Shown here one piece after another: positions 27,691 through 36,341 of a stretch of 64,000 nt of DNA. The translations under genes were made by a program, and so were the position numbers. Below the pieces are notes generated by a model, which was not told the origin of the DNA, ran no database searches, and saw only the letters and a program-made list of their open reading frames with translations. Position 1 is the first letter of the stretch; every line of letters starts with the position of its first letter. Source of the DNA: Paenibacillus amylolyticus (lineage in GTDB: Bacteria; Bacillota; Bacilli; Paenibacillales; Paenibacillaceae); contig NZ_BCNV01000005.1 in the NCBI RefSeq assembly GCF_001570725.1, positions 1-64,000 on the forward strand, in the 5' to 3' direction.

Positions 27691-28845
27691 GTGGAGGGAG
27701 TTATCTATCTAGATCATGCAGCAACATCTTGGCCCAAACCACCTGCTGTCGGTGATGCGATGCTGAGTGCACTGGAGATTGCCGGAGCTAATCCTGGCAG
27801 AGGAAGTCACCGTATGGCTGTTCAGGCAAGTCGTGTATTGTTCGAGGCCAGAAGATCTATATCCGATATCTTTGGAATCAAGAATGCGAATGATATTGCA
27901 TTAGGATCAAATACGACAGAAGCACTGAATCTAGCTATTCAAGGCTCGCTTAGAGAGGGCGACCATGTGATTGCCACCATGGCGGAACATAATTCAGTCA
28001 GACGACCACTAGAGTATATGCGCAGACTCCGAAATGTGGAGATTGATTATGTACCTGTTAATGCTGCGGGAGCCATTGATCTAATGCAAATGGAACGTAT
28101 GTTTCGTTCCAATACCAGATTAGTGGTGTGTGCACATAGTTCCAATCTGCTTGGCAGTATTCTTCCTATTGGAGAAATTTCACTCCTGTGTCGTAAACAT
28201 CGTGCGATCTTGTTGGTAGATGCGGCTCAGAGTGCTGGGGTTATGCCTGTGAATGTACAACAATTGGGCATTGATATGTTGGCTTTTCCAGGTCATAAGG
28301 GGCTGCTTGGACCTCAGGGTACAGGGGGCTTGTACATTGCTCCTGAGCTCGATATAGAGCCTTTACTTCATGGAGGAACAGGAAGTCAGTCAGAAGCTTT
28401 GGAGCAGCCAAAGGTGCGTCCTGATCGGTATGAAGCGGGGACGCCGAATACAGTCGGAATCGCAGGGCTGAATGCAGGTGTGAAGCATGTACTTGAGATG
28501 ACACCAGCGGTCATCTATCAGCATGAGTGGGAATTGACTCAACTTATGATGGAAGGGCTGTCGTCCGTTAAGGGCATTCGAATGCTCGGTCCAGAGATTG
28601 GACAGCCACGTACCGGATTAGTATCCTTTACTGTGGAAGGGTATGATTCGGCACAACTCGCATTCCGATTAGATCGGAATTATGGAATTGCGGTTCGCTC
28701 CGGTTTTCATTGCACACCGCTTGCACATGAATCTGCGGGTACAACCGCTACAGGAGCGGTAAGAGCAAGTGTGGGATACAATTCAACTAGAGAACATGTG
28801 GATACGCTCGTTAAGGCAGTGTTGGAGTTGACACGGGCAGACTAA
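27691..28845 (+). CDS. class V aminotransferase, cysteine desulfurase-like
   Basis: 384 aa. A PLP enzyme of the NifS/SufS group. It opens with YLDHAATSWPKPPAV; the PLP lysine is in AFPGHKGLLGPQGTGG; and the catalytic-cysteine loop RSGFHCTPLAHE retains its Cys. These residues argue for real cysteine desulfurase or selenocysteine lyase activity, but the physiological acceptor is unknown and no SufU or IscU gene lies nearby. The start is GTG at 27691 with GAGGTGG seven bases upstream. Confidence 0.85.
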   Translation: MEGVIYLDHAATSWPKPPAVGDAMLSALEIAGANPGRGSHRMAVQASRVLFEARRSISDIFGIKNANDIALGSNTTEALNLAIQGSLREGDHVIATMAEHNSVRRPLEYMRRLRNVEIDYVPVNAAGAIDLMQMERMFRSNTRLVVCAHSSNLLGSILPIGEISLLCRKHRAILLVDAAQSAGVMPVNVQQLGIDMLAFPGHKGLLGPQGTGGLYIAPELDIEPLLHGGTGSQSEALEQPKVRPDRYEAGTPNTVGIAGLNAGVKHVLEMTPAVIYQHEWELTQLMMEGLSSVKGIRMLGPEIGQPRTGLVSFTVEGYDSAQLAFRLDRNYGIAVRSGFHCTPLAHESAGTTATGAVRASVGYNSTREHVDTLVKAVLELTRAD

Positions 28846-28990
28846 GACTAGATTAGAGTCGGAATTATGAACACATTTGGCACAGAGCTGCATGATTAAT
28901 CTTATGCATATCGGGTTGATTTATAATGAATGATAATATTACAGACAGACGTTAATCTGATCAAAAATATAGAGGGGTAGTTGCAATTAC

Positions 28991-29491
28991 ATGGCTGAAT
29001 TAAACGAGCTGATTCTGGAACAGCTGTTATGGATTATTGGCGGAATGGCATTACTTACGGTGATCTTGCTGATTGTGAGTATTGCTCAGGGGGCAAAGTT
29101 ACGAAAGTTTAAACGTAAATATGAAGCCATGATGGCTGGCAGTGGAGTAGAGGATCTGGAATCATTACTCATTAATCTGAAAATTCAGATGGACAGCATT
29201 GAGGATGAACACAAACTGCAAACGAATCAGCTGCAAGTTGTCATGCAAAAGCTTACCCGCATTCAAGGTAAAGTTGGCGTGAAAAGATACAATGCTTATG
29301 GAGAGCATGGCAGTGATCTGAGCTTCTCGATGGCCATGATTAACGATAGCCAGGATGGCATGATTCTTACGGGGATATATAACCGCGACGGTTCTTATGT
29401 ATATGCAAAACCTCTTAAAGGGGGAGAGTCCGCGTACACTCTGTCCCCAGAGGAAAAGGAAGCTATTACTCTGGCACAGCAAGCAGAGTAG
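28991..29491 (+). CDS. DUF4446 family membrane protein
   Basis: 166 aa. One N-terminal membrane segment (residues ~12-33), then a coiled coil (~40-95), then a small conserved domain with DLSFSMAMINDSQDGMILTGIYNRDGSYVYAKPL. Function unknown. It is often found between parB and yyaC in Bacillales. Its 3' end overlaps the convergent yyaC by 26 bp. Confidence 0.8.
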   Translation: MAELNELILEQLLWIIGGMALLTVILLIVSIAQGAKLRKFKRKYEAMMAGSGVEDLESLLINLKIQMDSIEDEHKLQTNQLQVVMQKLTRIQGKVGVKRYNAYGEHGSDLSFSMAMINDSQDGMILTGIYNRDGSYVYAKPLKGGESAYTLSPEEKEAITLAQQAE

Positions 29492-30071
29492 AACGTGTAT
29501 GCCATTCCCGGATGGCCGAGTATAGACTGCTGGATATAATCTCGGACATGCGCATAACGAGACTGAGCCGCGTGTTCTGTAGAACAAAGTATTCCATAAA
29601 GCCGCCGACGTTAACGATACCTGTCAGATGGATATCGCCGACCGGCGGTAATTCTTTATTTACCCCCGCACCTGGTTTGAGTGGACCATTCACGACTTGA
29701 ATGCATCCTACACTGGATGACTGCCCAAGACAGGCGTCGATGCCAATCACATAAGGGTTATGGTGTGTTTTCTGTATGTTGTGGAGCGTATCCTGAAGGT
29801 TCATGGCATGGACAGGTTCATCCAAGGTACCATACAAATGGAATAAAGGGCTGTCCCACTTGGAAAGGGCTGATCCGACCAGAGGACCAAGACAGTCGCC
29901 TGTTGAGCGATCTGTGCCGATGCAGACGATCACTACATTTTGCAGAGAATGGGCTTTATAGAGATGGAACATTAAACGATGGGTAATGGCTGAGTGAATA
30001 CCTGGATCGGTATGGGGGATTTTCAAACTGGTCATGTCTTGTGATGAAAAGGAACGCGAAGTAGGATTCAT
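29466..30071 (-). CDS. yyaC: spore protease YyaC (GPR-like, DUF1256)
   Basis: 201 aa. The conserved VIVCIGTDRSTGDCLGPLVGSAL and the Asp in IGIDACLG identify YyaC, a homologue of the GPR germination protease. It is expressed in sporulating cells of B. subtilis; its substrate is not established. The ATG at 30071 has AAAGGAT upstream. It is one of few genes to the right of the origin on the minus strand, and converges on DUF4446 with overlapping ends. Confidence 0.88.
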   Translation of the reverse strand: MNPTSRSFSSQDMTSLKIPHTDPGIHSAITHRLMFHLYKAHSLQNVVIVCIGTDRSTGDCLGPLVGSALSKWDSPLFHLYGTLDEPVHAMNLQDTLHNIQKTHHNPYVIGIDACLGQSSSVGCIQVVNGPLKPGAGVNKELPPVGDIHLTGIVNVGGFMEYFVLQNTRLSLVMRMSEIISSSLYSAIREWHTRSTLLAVPE

Positions 30072-30188
30072 AGGATCTATCCTTTCCCTTGGAATAGTAG
30101 TAACAGTATATGGAAAGGTAGAGCGTTTTATACTTCACGAGGACAAGCTTTTTCTCTAGGGTTGGACGTATGGCGAAAGGAGCCGGAC

Positions 30189-30452
30189 ATGGACGAATGG
30201 ATTAACGATTGGATGCTGATTGCATTTGATTCAACCCAGCAGGCACTGCGTGCTGAAATGCTACTGGAGTTTGCCGAGATAGAGATCGATTTATTCCCTA
30301 CGCCAAAAGAAATTACAGCAGGTTGTGCGTTATGTATCCAGTTTCCAAAAGAGGATCTGGAGCGAGTACAAAAGATCATTCGTAACGAGTTCGTAGAGAT
30401 CCGAGGCCTCTATTTCAAAACAGAAGACAGCTATGATAACATACCGATGTAG
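30189..30452 (+). CDS. DUF3343 family protein
   Basis: 87 aa. A putative Se/S carrier-like fold (DUF3343) with IAFDSTQQALRAEMLLE and the conserved small loop EITAGCALCIQFP, which keeps two Cys. Function unknown. The ATG at 30189 has GAAAGGAG six bases upstream; an in-frame TTG at 30162 has no ribosome site. It precedes the MscS gene by 14 bp. Confidence 0.8.
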   Translation: MDEWINDWMLIAFDSTQQALRAEMLLEFAEIEIDLFPTPKEITAGCALCIQFPKEDLERVQKIIRNEFVEIRGLYFKTEDSYDNIPM

Positions 30453-30466
30453 AGGAGGCATGATGG

Positions 30467-31408
30467 ATGTTGCCATTTCAATTTGCTCAAGGGAATATAA
30501 CTAGTGGTACCGCAACCGCCGTCGGTGAAGCCCTGCGTTGGACGGATAAAGTCTGGAACAAAATCGCAGATCCCGATATGTGGCTTAACATTATGTTCAG
30601 CTCAATTCGGATCATCATTATTTTCATCATCACCCGTATTGTCATTAAGGTAGTATATCGAATTATAGATCGTTCCATGGAACGCAAGCAGGAAGGCAAA
30701 ATTCGCGTGAATCCGCGCAGATTCGTAACGGTAGGGGAACTGCTGAAAAATGCGACCTCCATAACATGTAATTTTATTATGATTCTGCTACTGTTATCTG
30801 AGATCAATATCCAAGTTGGGCCGTTACTCGCGAGTGCTGGTGTTCTCGGGCTTGCCATTGGTTTCGGTGCACAGGGTTTGGTCAAGGATGTTATTACGGG
30901 TTTCTTCATTATATTGGAGGATCAATTCGCTGTGGGGGATGTTATTCAGACGGGAACCTACAAGGGAACGGTTGAGGTGATCGGACTTAGAACTACCAAA
31001 CTGGTCAGCTGGCAAGGCGAGGTACACATTATCCCGAACGGTGCGATTGCAAGTGTAACGAACTACTCCATGTCAAATTCGCTAGCTGTAGTGGATATTC
31101 CGATGAAGGCGGACTTGAGTCTCGATGAGTCTGTACACCTGGTGAAGAAGTCTTTGGTTGGGATTGAAGAGCGTGATCTAAATATTGTGAAGGTGCCGGA
31201 TGTACTCGGTATACAGTCGATGTCTACGTCAGAGTATGTGGTGCGAATTGTGGCCGAATGTATGCCTAACTCTCGTGCTTCGGTGGAACGTCAGATTCAG
31301 GGCGATGTGAAAAAAACGCTGGAGTATCATGAGATGAGTAATCAAGCAGCATTGGAGCAGGCCGTAGCTTTGGAGAAAGATGAGGGGGATGGCACAGGTG
31401 GAGCGTAA
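30467..31408 (+). CDS. small-conductance mechanosensitive channel, MscS family
   Basis: 313 aa. Membrane segments at roughly 45-65 and 95-115 lead to the pore helix (GPLLASAGVLGLAIGFGAQGLVKD, region 120-145). The β domain follows (GDVIQTGTYKGTVEVIGLRTTKL), then the vestibule α/β domain. It opens under membrane tension to relieve osmotic shock. The ATG has GAGGAGG eight bases upstream. Overlaps the next gene by 29 bases. Confidence 0.93.
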   Translation: MLPFQFAQGNITSGTATAVGEALRWTDKVWNKIADPDMWLNIMFSSIRIIIIFIITRIVIKVVYRIIDRSMERKQEGKIRVNPRRFVTVGELLKNATSITCNFIMILLLLSEINIQVGPLLASAGVLGLAIGFGAQGLVKDVITGFFIILEDQFAVGDVIQTGTYKGTVEVIGLRTTKLVSWQGEVHIIPNGAIASVTNYSMSNSLAVVDIPMKADLSLDESVHLVKKSLVGIEERDLNIVKVPDVLGIQSMSTSEYVVRIVAECMPNSRASVERQIQGDVKKTLEYHEMSNQAALEQAVALEKDEGDGTGGA

Positions 31409-31607
31409 AAGTTTCCAGCTTGGGGATATCGTGCAGATGAAGAAGCAGCATCCCTGTGGCAGTAATGAAATGGAGATCATTCGAATGGGTATGGATATTC
31501 GGATTAAGTGCGTCGGATGTAAACATAGTGTATTGATTCCAAGAGCAAAATTTGAGAAAAACATGAAGAAGGTACTGCGCTCAGTGGAAGATTCCACTGA
31601 ATCCTGA
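31380..31607 (+). CDS. DUF951 family small protein
   Basis: 75 aa. FQLGDIVQMKKQHPCGSNEMEIIRMGMDIRIKCVGCKHSVLIPRAKF is the DUF951 pattern, with a CxxC and an upstream Cys that could bind zinc. Function unknown. It overlaps the end of mscS. The first ATG (31380) has GGAG four bases upstream; a second at 31389 is also possible. A B. subtilis homologue lies near the same origin genes. Confidence 0.8.
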   Translation: MRGMAQVERKSFQLGDIVQMKKQHPCGSNEMEIIRMGMDIRIKCVGCKHSVLIPRAKFEKNMKKVLRSVEDSTES

Positions 31608-31669
31608 TCTTAAAAGCAATCGACATTTGGTACTCAAAATAACGTTTACATGCAGGCCGGGTATGAGTG

Positions 31670-31698
31670 TTGCGTTCTGTAAATGATCATGCTATAAT
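31670..31698 (+). promoter_or_regulatory. promoter of tRNA-Ser
   Basis: TTGCGT (31670-31675), exactly 17 bp, then a perfect TATAAT (31693-31698), 12 bp before the tRNA. Confidence 0.8.
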
Positions 31699-31710
31699 CA
31701 ATATTGCTGC

Positions 31711-31801
31711 GGAAAGGTACCCAAGAGGCCCAAGGGGGCTGACTCGAAATCAGTTAGGCGTGTCACAGCGTGCGTGGGTTCGAATCCCACCCTTTCCGCC
31801 A
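31711..31801 (+). tRNA. tRNA-Ser (anticodon CGA)
   Basis: A class II tRNA of 91 nt with an encoded CCA. The acceptor stem GGAAAGG pairs with CCTTTCC, discriminator G. The anticodon loop is CTCGAAA, giving anticodon CGA (reads UCG). The T arm is GTGGGTTCGAATCCCAC. A long variable arm typical of tRNA-Ser is present. Confidence 0.97.
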
Positions 31802-31855
31802 CTTCATTTACAATTCACTCAATGCACATTGAGTTCAATAAAAAGATCAATGAAG

Positions 31856-31885
31856 AAGGCTTCCCATCAAGGGAAGTCTTTTTTT
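31856..31885 (+). terminator. tRNA-Ser terminator
   Basis: AAGGCTTCCC (31856-31865) pairs with GGGAAGTCTT (31871-31880, one G-U), followed by TTTTT. A separate 8-bp palindromic hairpin lies at 31817-31834, between the tRNA and this terminator. Confidence 0.8.
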
Positions 31886-31950
31886 GTTTAACGTTATTTT
31901 GCCCATGTATTAATAATGGATTATATATGACTAAACGATAAACGAAAAAT

Positions 31951-31972
31951 AAAGAGCCCCGAAGGGCTCTTT
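31951..31972. terminator. bidirectional hairpin between tRNA-Ser and the YjzC-like gene
   Basis: AAAGAGCCC (31951-31959) pairs perfectly with GGGCTCTTT (31964-31972) around CGAA, with A-rich sequence on its left. It lies about 260 bp past the YjzC-like stop. From 31975 to 32234 I see no convincing gene. Confidence 0.55.
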
Positions 31973-32234
31973 ATCCGGCGGTGCATTTGTTTGTTAGGAA
32001 ACAATCGGTCGTAACAATCAGAAACTTGGTATACTGCACGTAGCAATATGCGTGCTTCAGACGAAGGGCCTTACAACACAGAACCACTTGCTTCTTAAAT
32101 TACGTGATGAATCTCCAACAGCGAATGATCGGCTTCGTTGTCCAACGGAACCACACCTCTCTCGTGCACCGCCTGATTGTATTATGTGCTTTATTACGTT
32201 TTATATACATGGATCATAAAAAAAGGTATTGCGA

Positions 32235-32429
32235 TTAGTGGACGCGGGCTTTGGTCAGCTTCTTCCACTTGCGATTATGATTGCTTGTCTCGGGAAAAGC
32301 TTCGCCTTTTTGCAGCGTTACCCGCTTCGGATTCTGAATTTCAGTAACAAAGCTTTTTTCCCCGACTTCCGTGTACTCTCCATCGTTTGGTGCTTTGTCT
32401 CCTGGTTCAAACTCGGTTTTTTCACCCAT
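32235..32429 (-). CDS. YjzC-like small protein
   Basis: 64 aa. FEPGDKAPNDGEYTEVGEKSF, then VTLQKGEAFPETSNHNRKWKK, resembles B. subtilis YjzC in order and spacing of motifs. Function unknown. The ATG at 32429 has a strong GAGGAGG seven bases upstream. It runs against the neighbouring ribosomal genes. Confidence 0.7.
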   Translation of the reverse strand: MGEKTEFEPGDKAPNDGEYTEVGEKSFVTEIQNPKRVTLQKGEAFPETSNHNRKWKKLTKARVH

Positions 32430-32526
32430 GATAAAACCTCCTCTGCAGATTATGTTACTCTGTTGCTTCTGTAGTGTGCTCCATAGCCGGACTGATCATG
32501 TGCCAATATGTACAGGGAACGTTTGC

Positions 32527-32555
32527 TTGCACTTTGACTCGGTATTTGTTATATT
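32527..32555 (+). promoter_or_regulatory. promoter of the rpsF-ssb-rpsR operon
   Basis: TTGCAC (32527-32532), 17 bp, TATATT (32550-32555). The leader to rpsF is about 70 nt and holds a 5-bp hairpin, CTCAA-cctgga-TTGAG. S6:S18 feedback leaders are known for this operon, but I cannot confirm the motif here. Confidence 0.7.
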
Positions 32556-32631
32556 AATATAGTTCGAGTTTGTGCTCGTTCCTTGCTCTCAACCTGGATT
32601 GAGGGCCAGAGTCCATAAGGAGGTGAAAATT

Positions 32632-32925
32632 ATGCGCAAATATGAAGTGATGTACATTATTCGTCCTGACATTGAGCAAGAAGTTGTTCAAGCTACAGTC
32701 GATAAATTCCAAGGCATCATCTCCAACGGCGGTGGTGAAGTTACAGCTCACGACGTTATGGGTAAACGCCGTCTTGCGTATGAGATCAAGAAATTCCGTG
32801 ATGGTTTTTATGTTCTGGTACATTTCACTGCTGAACCAGCAGTTGTAACTGAACTTGAGCGTCTCATGAAGATTTCTGACGAAGTAATTCGTTATCTCAT
32901 TACCAACGACGTTAAGTCTGCTTAA
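32632..32925 (+). CDS. rpsF: 30S ribosomal protein S6
   Basis: 97 aa, starting MRKYEVMYIIRPDIEQEVV and containing the S6 pattern GKRRLAYEIKKFRDGFYVLVHF. Start ATG at 32632 with AAGGAGGTG six bases upstream; sequence upstream in the same frame has no family character. First gene of the conserved rpsF-ssb-rpsR operon. Confidence 0.98.
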   Translation: MRKYEVMYIIRPDIEQEVVQATVDKFQGIISNGGGEVTAHDVMGKRRLAYEIKKFRDGFYVLVHFTAEPAVVTELERLMKISDEVIRYLITNDVKSA

Positions 32926-32973
32926 GACAACTCGTGATTAACGCACCAATACGCTCTGAAGGAGGGGATTACA

Positions 32974-33459
32974 TTGTTGAACCGTGTCATTCTGATCGGA
33001 CGGTTAACCCGGGATCCTGAGTTGCGTTACACTCCAGCAGGAGTAGCAGTTACGCAATTTACTTTGGCAGTGGACAGACCGTTTACAAGCCAAGGGGGAG
33101 AAAAGGAAGCCGATTTCATTCCGGTCGTAACCTGGAGACAGCTTGCCGAGACCTGTGCAAACTATTTGCGCAAAGGACGCCTGGCTGCAGTCGAAGGACG
33201 CATTCAAGTACGGAACTATGAGAATAATGAAGGAAAACGTGTATACGTGACCGAAGTTATTGCCGATAATGTCCGTTTCTTGGAGTCAGCTAACCGTGAT
33301 AATAGCGGTGGCGGCGGTGGGCAACCAATGCGTGAAGAGCCTTCTTATGGAGGCGGCGGACGCGCGAACAATAACAATAATTCGCGTAGCAACAATCAGG
33401 ATCCTTTTTCCGATGACGGAAAACCGATTGATATATCGGATGATGATTTGCCATTTTAA
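32974..33459 (+). CDS. ssb: single-stranded DNA-binding protein
   Basis: 161 aa. An OB fold (residues 1-105, starting MLNRVILIGRLTRDPELR), then a Gly/Asn-rich flexible linker, then the acidic tip DISDDDLPF that recruits partner proteins. The start is TTG at 32974 with GGAGGGG six bases upstream. Lies between rpsF and rpsR, as in B. subtilis ssbA. Confidence 0.98.
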   Translation: MLNRVILIGRLTRDPELRYTPAGVAVTQFTLAVDRPFTSQGGEKEADFIPVVTWRQLAETCANYLRKGRLAAVEGRIQVRNYENNEGKRVYVTEVIADNVRFLESANRDNSGGGGGQPMREEPSYGGGGRANNNNNSRSNNQDPFSDDGKPIDISDDDLPF

Positions 33460-33515
33460 CATGAGCTGATACTCTTAGGAGATATGAGTTACATGATAGG
33501 AAAGGACTGAAAAGC

Positions 33516-33788
33516 ATGGGCTTCAAGCAAAGAGAAGGCGGAGACAACGATAAAAGACCGGCACGTCGTGGCGGCCGTAATAAACGTCGTAAAGTGTGCT
33601 TCTTCACAGCTAACAAAATTACTCACATCGATTATAAAGATACGGACTTGCTTCGTAAATTTATCAGCGAACGTGGAAAAATTTTGCCACGCCGTGTAAC
33701 AGGTACTAGCGCTAAATATCAACGCATGCTGACGATTGCAATCAAACGCTCCCGTCAAATCGCATTATTGCCATACACAACTGAGTAG
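33516..33788 (+). CDS. rpsR: 30S ribosomal protein S18
   Basis: 90 aa, basic. RRKVCFFTANKITHIDYKD and the C-terminal KYQRMLTIAIKRSRQIALLP are diagnostic of S18, which pairs with S6 in the 30S platform. The N-terminal 20 residues are a charged Gly/Arg-rich extension. It ends the operon; a terminator follows. Confidence 0.98.
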   Translation: MGFKQREGGDNDKRPARRGGRNKRRKVCFFTANKITHIDYKDTDLLRKFISERGKILPRRVTGTSAKYQRMLTIAIKRSRQIALLPYTTE

Positions 33789-33810
33789 TTTTTACTCAGC
33801 TTGCATACGA

Positions 33811-33841
33811 AGCAGTCGGCTTATAGCCGGCTGCTTTTTTG
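33811..33841 (+). terminator. terminator of rpsF-ssb-rpsR
   Basis: AGCAGTCGGCT (33811-33821) pairs with AGCCGGCTGCT (33825-33835, one G-U), then six T. Confidence 0.88.
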
Positions 33842-34016
33842 TATATATCGATAGAAGTATCAGAAATAACAGATCCACTCTAACAAATGGAAGAATTCAA
33901 TACTGTGGTGATAGAAGCATTCAAGGCTAAAATGAATTATAATAGAGTCTAATCTACTGAAAACGTTCAAGCAGCATGAGTAGCAGTTTATTTCAGAATA
34001 AACACCAGGAGTGGAT

Positions 34017-34610
34017 ATGAATACATCAAAGCGTAGAGGGAAGCAGAGAAAAAGGAAAAGTCTTAAAACCTGGATTGTAGCTACTCTTTTACTTTCCATC
34101 ATATATGTGTGGTTACAGCAAAAAAGTGATATAGATAACATGTGGCCCGGGACACCGATCCAAGATGCAACACCAATAACAGGTCTACATCCTGTAGTGG
34201 CAGAGAATGAAGAGTTATTGGTACGTAAGGCAGCCAGACGTGGAATAGAGATCGTTATAACCCACGGCTATCGAAGTTCCGAGGAGCAAGATGCACTATT
34301 TAACCAAGGACGCTCAAGTGCAGGCAGTATCGTTACTAATGCGCGTGGTGGTGAATCATATCATAACTATGGATTAGCTATTGATTTTGCATTGAGGACG
34401 CCTGAGGGTGATGTGGTGTGGGATATGGAACGGGATGATAACGGCAATGGCAAAGCAGACTGGATGGAAGTCGTGGATCTCGCGAAAGAGTTGGGTTTCA
34501 CTTGGGGTGGCGACTGGGCTAACTTTCCGGACTATCCTCACTTACAGATGGATTTTGGTTTGAGTATCAATGAGTTAAAACGAGGTAAAAGACCTCCAGA
34601 TTCTGAATAA
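34017..34610 (+). CDS. M15-family peptidoglycan peptidase (VanY/CwlK-like)
   Basis: 197 aa. One N-terminal membrane anchor (residues ~18-36 after a Lys/Arg-rich start), then an M15 zinc peptidase domain. The Zn ligands and catalytic residues are seen in SYHNYGLAID and in the C-terminal DYPHLQM, with GGDW between them. Members cut D-Ala-D-Ala or L-Ala-D-Glu bonds in the wall; I cannot tell which. The ATG at 34017 is preferred because AGGAG lies six bases upstream; a GTG at 34011 is in frame. Single-gene unit with its own terminator. Confidence 0.85.
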   Translation: MNTSKRRGKQRKRKSLKTWIVATLLLSIIYVWLQQKSDIDNMWPGTPIQDATPITGLHPVVAENEELLVRKAARRGIEIVITHGYRSSEEQDALFNQGRSSAGSIVTNARGGESYHNYGLAIDFALRTPEGDVVWDMERDDNGNGKADWMEVVDLAKELGFTWGGDWANFPDYPHLQMDFGLSINELKRGKRPPDSE

Positions 34611-34650
34611 AAAAGGTATTTAATATACACATATATGAATAAATATTAGA

Positions 34651-34678
34651 AAAGCTCTGCATTTTGCAGGGCTTTTTT
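34651..34678 (+). terminator. terminator of the M15 peptidase gene
   Basis: AAAGCTCTGCA (34651-34661) pairs with TGCAGGGCTTT (34665-34675, one G-U), followed by TTT. Confidence 0.85.
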
Positions 34679-34679
34679 C

Positions 34680-35094
34680 TTTCTTTTGTAAAATAAATGA
34701 TAAAAGATGACAATTTGGTCTTTACATCAGCAAATAAATGAAACTATACTATAATAACTAGATTTTATACTTCGCACGTTCATACTATTTCAAATGCAAG
34801 GTTAACGACACCGATTTAATAGGTTTAAGCTATCGTTCGAGATTAGTTAACACTTACACACATAACATTTACCTCACATAAAATCAAGAATATCTACTCA
34901 TTACAACATATACATATACATATCATGTAACTATTATGTAATGTATATATTGAGATCACCTTTTAATTATGTACACCTCATAGCCAAAAGCATGGTATGA
35001 CCTCTCAAATCCCTTGCCATATACCTTTATAATATTACTAATATCCAAATCTGTGGTATAAAAAACATTTATACCAAAAATCTCAAAATAAGCA
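34680..35094. other. AT-rich spacer before the peptide transporter operon
   Basis: About 400 bp of clearly AT-rich sequence with no open frame of note, no repeat and no riboswitch that I recognise. It is richer in A+T than either neighbour, and may mark the left border of the accessory block. Confidence 0.4.
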
Positions 35095-35123
35095 TTGACG
35101 TTAGCTAAAATTACACGTATGAT
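35095..35123 (+). promoter_or_regulatory. promoter of the peptide ABC transporter operon
   Basis: TTGACG (35095-35100), exactly 17 bp, TATGAT (35118-35123). A second TATAAT at 35143-35148 has no good -35. An 11-bp palindrome GACCAATGGTC (35175-35185) lies about 50 bp downstream and could be an operator. The leader to the first gene is ~210 nt. Confidence 0.65.
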
Positions 35124-35338
35124 TACATTAATTATTTTGTGTTATAATTCCGCTAGGATTTATCAACATTAATTGACCAATGGTCTAAATAAAAGTCTCT
35201 TAAACTTGTTTCTCCTAAAGATTTGGTATTTTTTATAAGCTATTGTTCGTTATCTTCAAGAACTTGGAAATATACATTAGATGCATTCTTCTACACATGG
35301 ATACAATCTACGGAAATTATGGGGTTAGGGTGATTGAT

Positions 35339-36337
35339 TTGAATACAGAGCTATTGGAAGTCAGAAATCTAACAACATCATTCAGAATTGAAGATGACTA
35401 TTACGCAGCAGTGGATCACGTTAACCTTAAGGTGAAGAAAAATGAAGTGTTGGCGATTGTAGGTGAATCCGGATCAGGCAAAAGTGCTTTTGCATTCTCT
35501 CTTATGGGTTTGCATAACAAAGCAAAAATTGAAGGCCAGATTCTCTATAAAGGACAAGATATTGCCAACATCTCCCCAAGCAAGTTGAACAAGCTACGCG
35601 GCAAAGAAATGGGCATGATTTTTCAGGATCCATTGTCCGCATTAAATCCTCTAATGATTATTGGTGAACAGATTGAAGAGATTCTCACACTTCATCAGTC
35701 CAAGCTGTCTTCCAAAGAGAAGAGAGAAAAGGTTATTCACTTATTGAATCAGGTAGGGATTCCACGTCCCGAACAAATATACAAGCAGTATCCCCACGAA
35801 TTATCTGGTGGTATGAGACAGAGAATTGTCATCGCCATCGCGATTGCCAACAAGCCAGAACTACTCATAGCCGATGAACCAACGACGGCGCTTGACGTTA
35901 CGATTCAACTCCAGATTTTAGAGCTGATCCGTGATCTGAAAAACGAAATTAACGCAGGCATTATTTTGATTACACATGACCTGGGTGTTGTAGCCGAGAT
36001 GGCTGATCGTGTTGCAGTTATGTATGCAGGAGAAATTGTTGAAATCGCAGATATCTTCACACTGATGAATGATGCGAAGCATCCGTATACACGTTCACTG
36101 TTGAACTCTATTCCCACCCTATCTGAAGAAGGATCCAAATTGCATGTCATCCAAGGCATTGTGCCTTCGCTTAAAAATCTTCCTCGCAAAGGGTGCAGAT
36201 TCAAAGCCCGAATTCCATGGATTAGTGATTCGGCTCATGAAGAGAACCCACAGATGCATGAAATTGCACCAGGTCACTTTGTACGGTGTACCTGTTACCA
36301 GCACTTTCATTTCCCTGACCAAGCTGAGGAGGAATAA
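35339..36337 (+). CDS. oligopeptide-type ABC transporter, ATP-binding protein (OppD/DppD-like)
   Basis: 332 aa. Walker A GESGSGKSA, signature ELSGGMRQR, Walker B LLIADEPTTALD, then a peptide-transporter C-terminal extension. In most OppD/DppD proteins that extension carries four cysteines. Here GCRF and the terminal RCTCY remain, but the two central Cys are replaced (RARIPW, and no Cys before the Pro). The start is uncertain: TTG at 35339 has AGGGTGA five bases upstream, and a GTG at 35330 is possible. First gene of D-F-B-C-A; it pairs with the next gene as the ATPase dimer. Confidence 0.88.
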   Translation: MNTELLEVRNLTTSFRIEDDYYAAVDHVNLKVKKNEVLAIVGESGSGKSAFAFSLMGLHNKAKIEGQILYKGQDIANISPSKLNKLRGKEMGMIFQDPLSALNPLMIIGEQIEEILTLHQSKLSSKEKREKVIHLLNQVGIPRPEQIYKQYPHELSGGMRQRIVIAIAIANKPELLIADEPTTALDVTIQLQILELIRDLKNEINAGIILITHDLGVVAEMADRVAVMYAGEIVEIADIFTLMNDAKHPYTRSLLNSIPTLSEEGSKLHVIQGIVPSLKNLPRKGCRFKARIPWISDSAHEENPQMHEIAPGHFVRCTCYQHFHFPDQAEEE

Positions 36338-36341
36338 CATA

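Noticed and set aside
32095..32169. 24-codon minus-strand frame starting GTG between tRNA-Ser and the YjzC-like gene
   Set aside because: The peptide looks fairly coherent, but no clear ribosome site precedes it and I know no matching family. Too weak to annotate.
34680..35094. Insertion sequence or phage border in the AT-rich gap before the transporter operon
   Set aside because: No terminal repeats, transposase fragment or attachment-like repeat was seen; high A+T alone is not enough.
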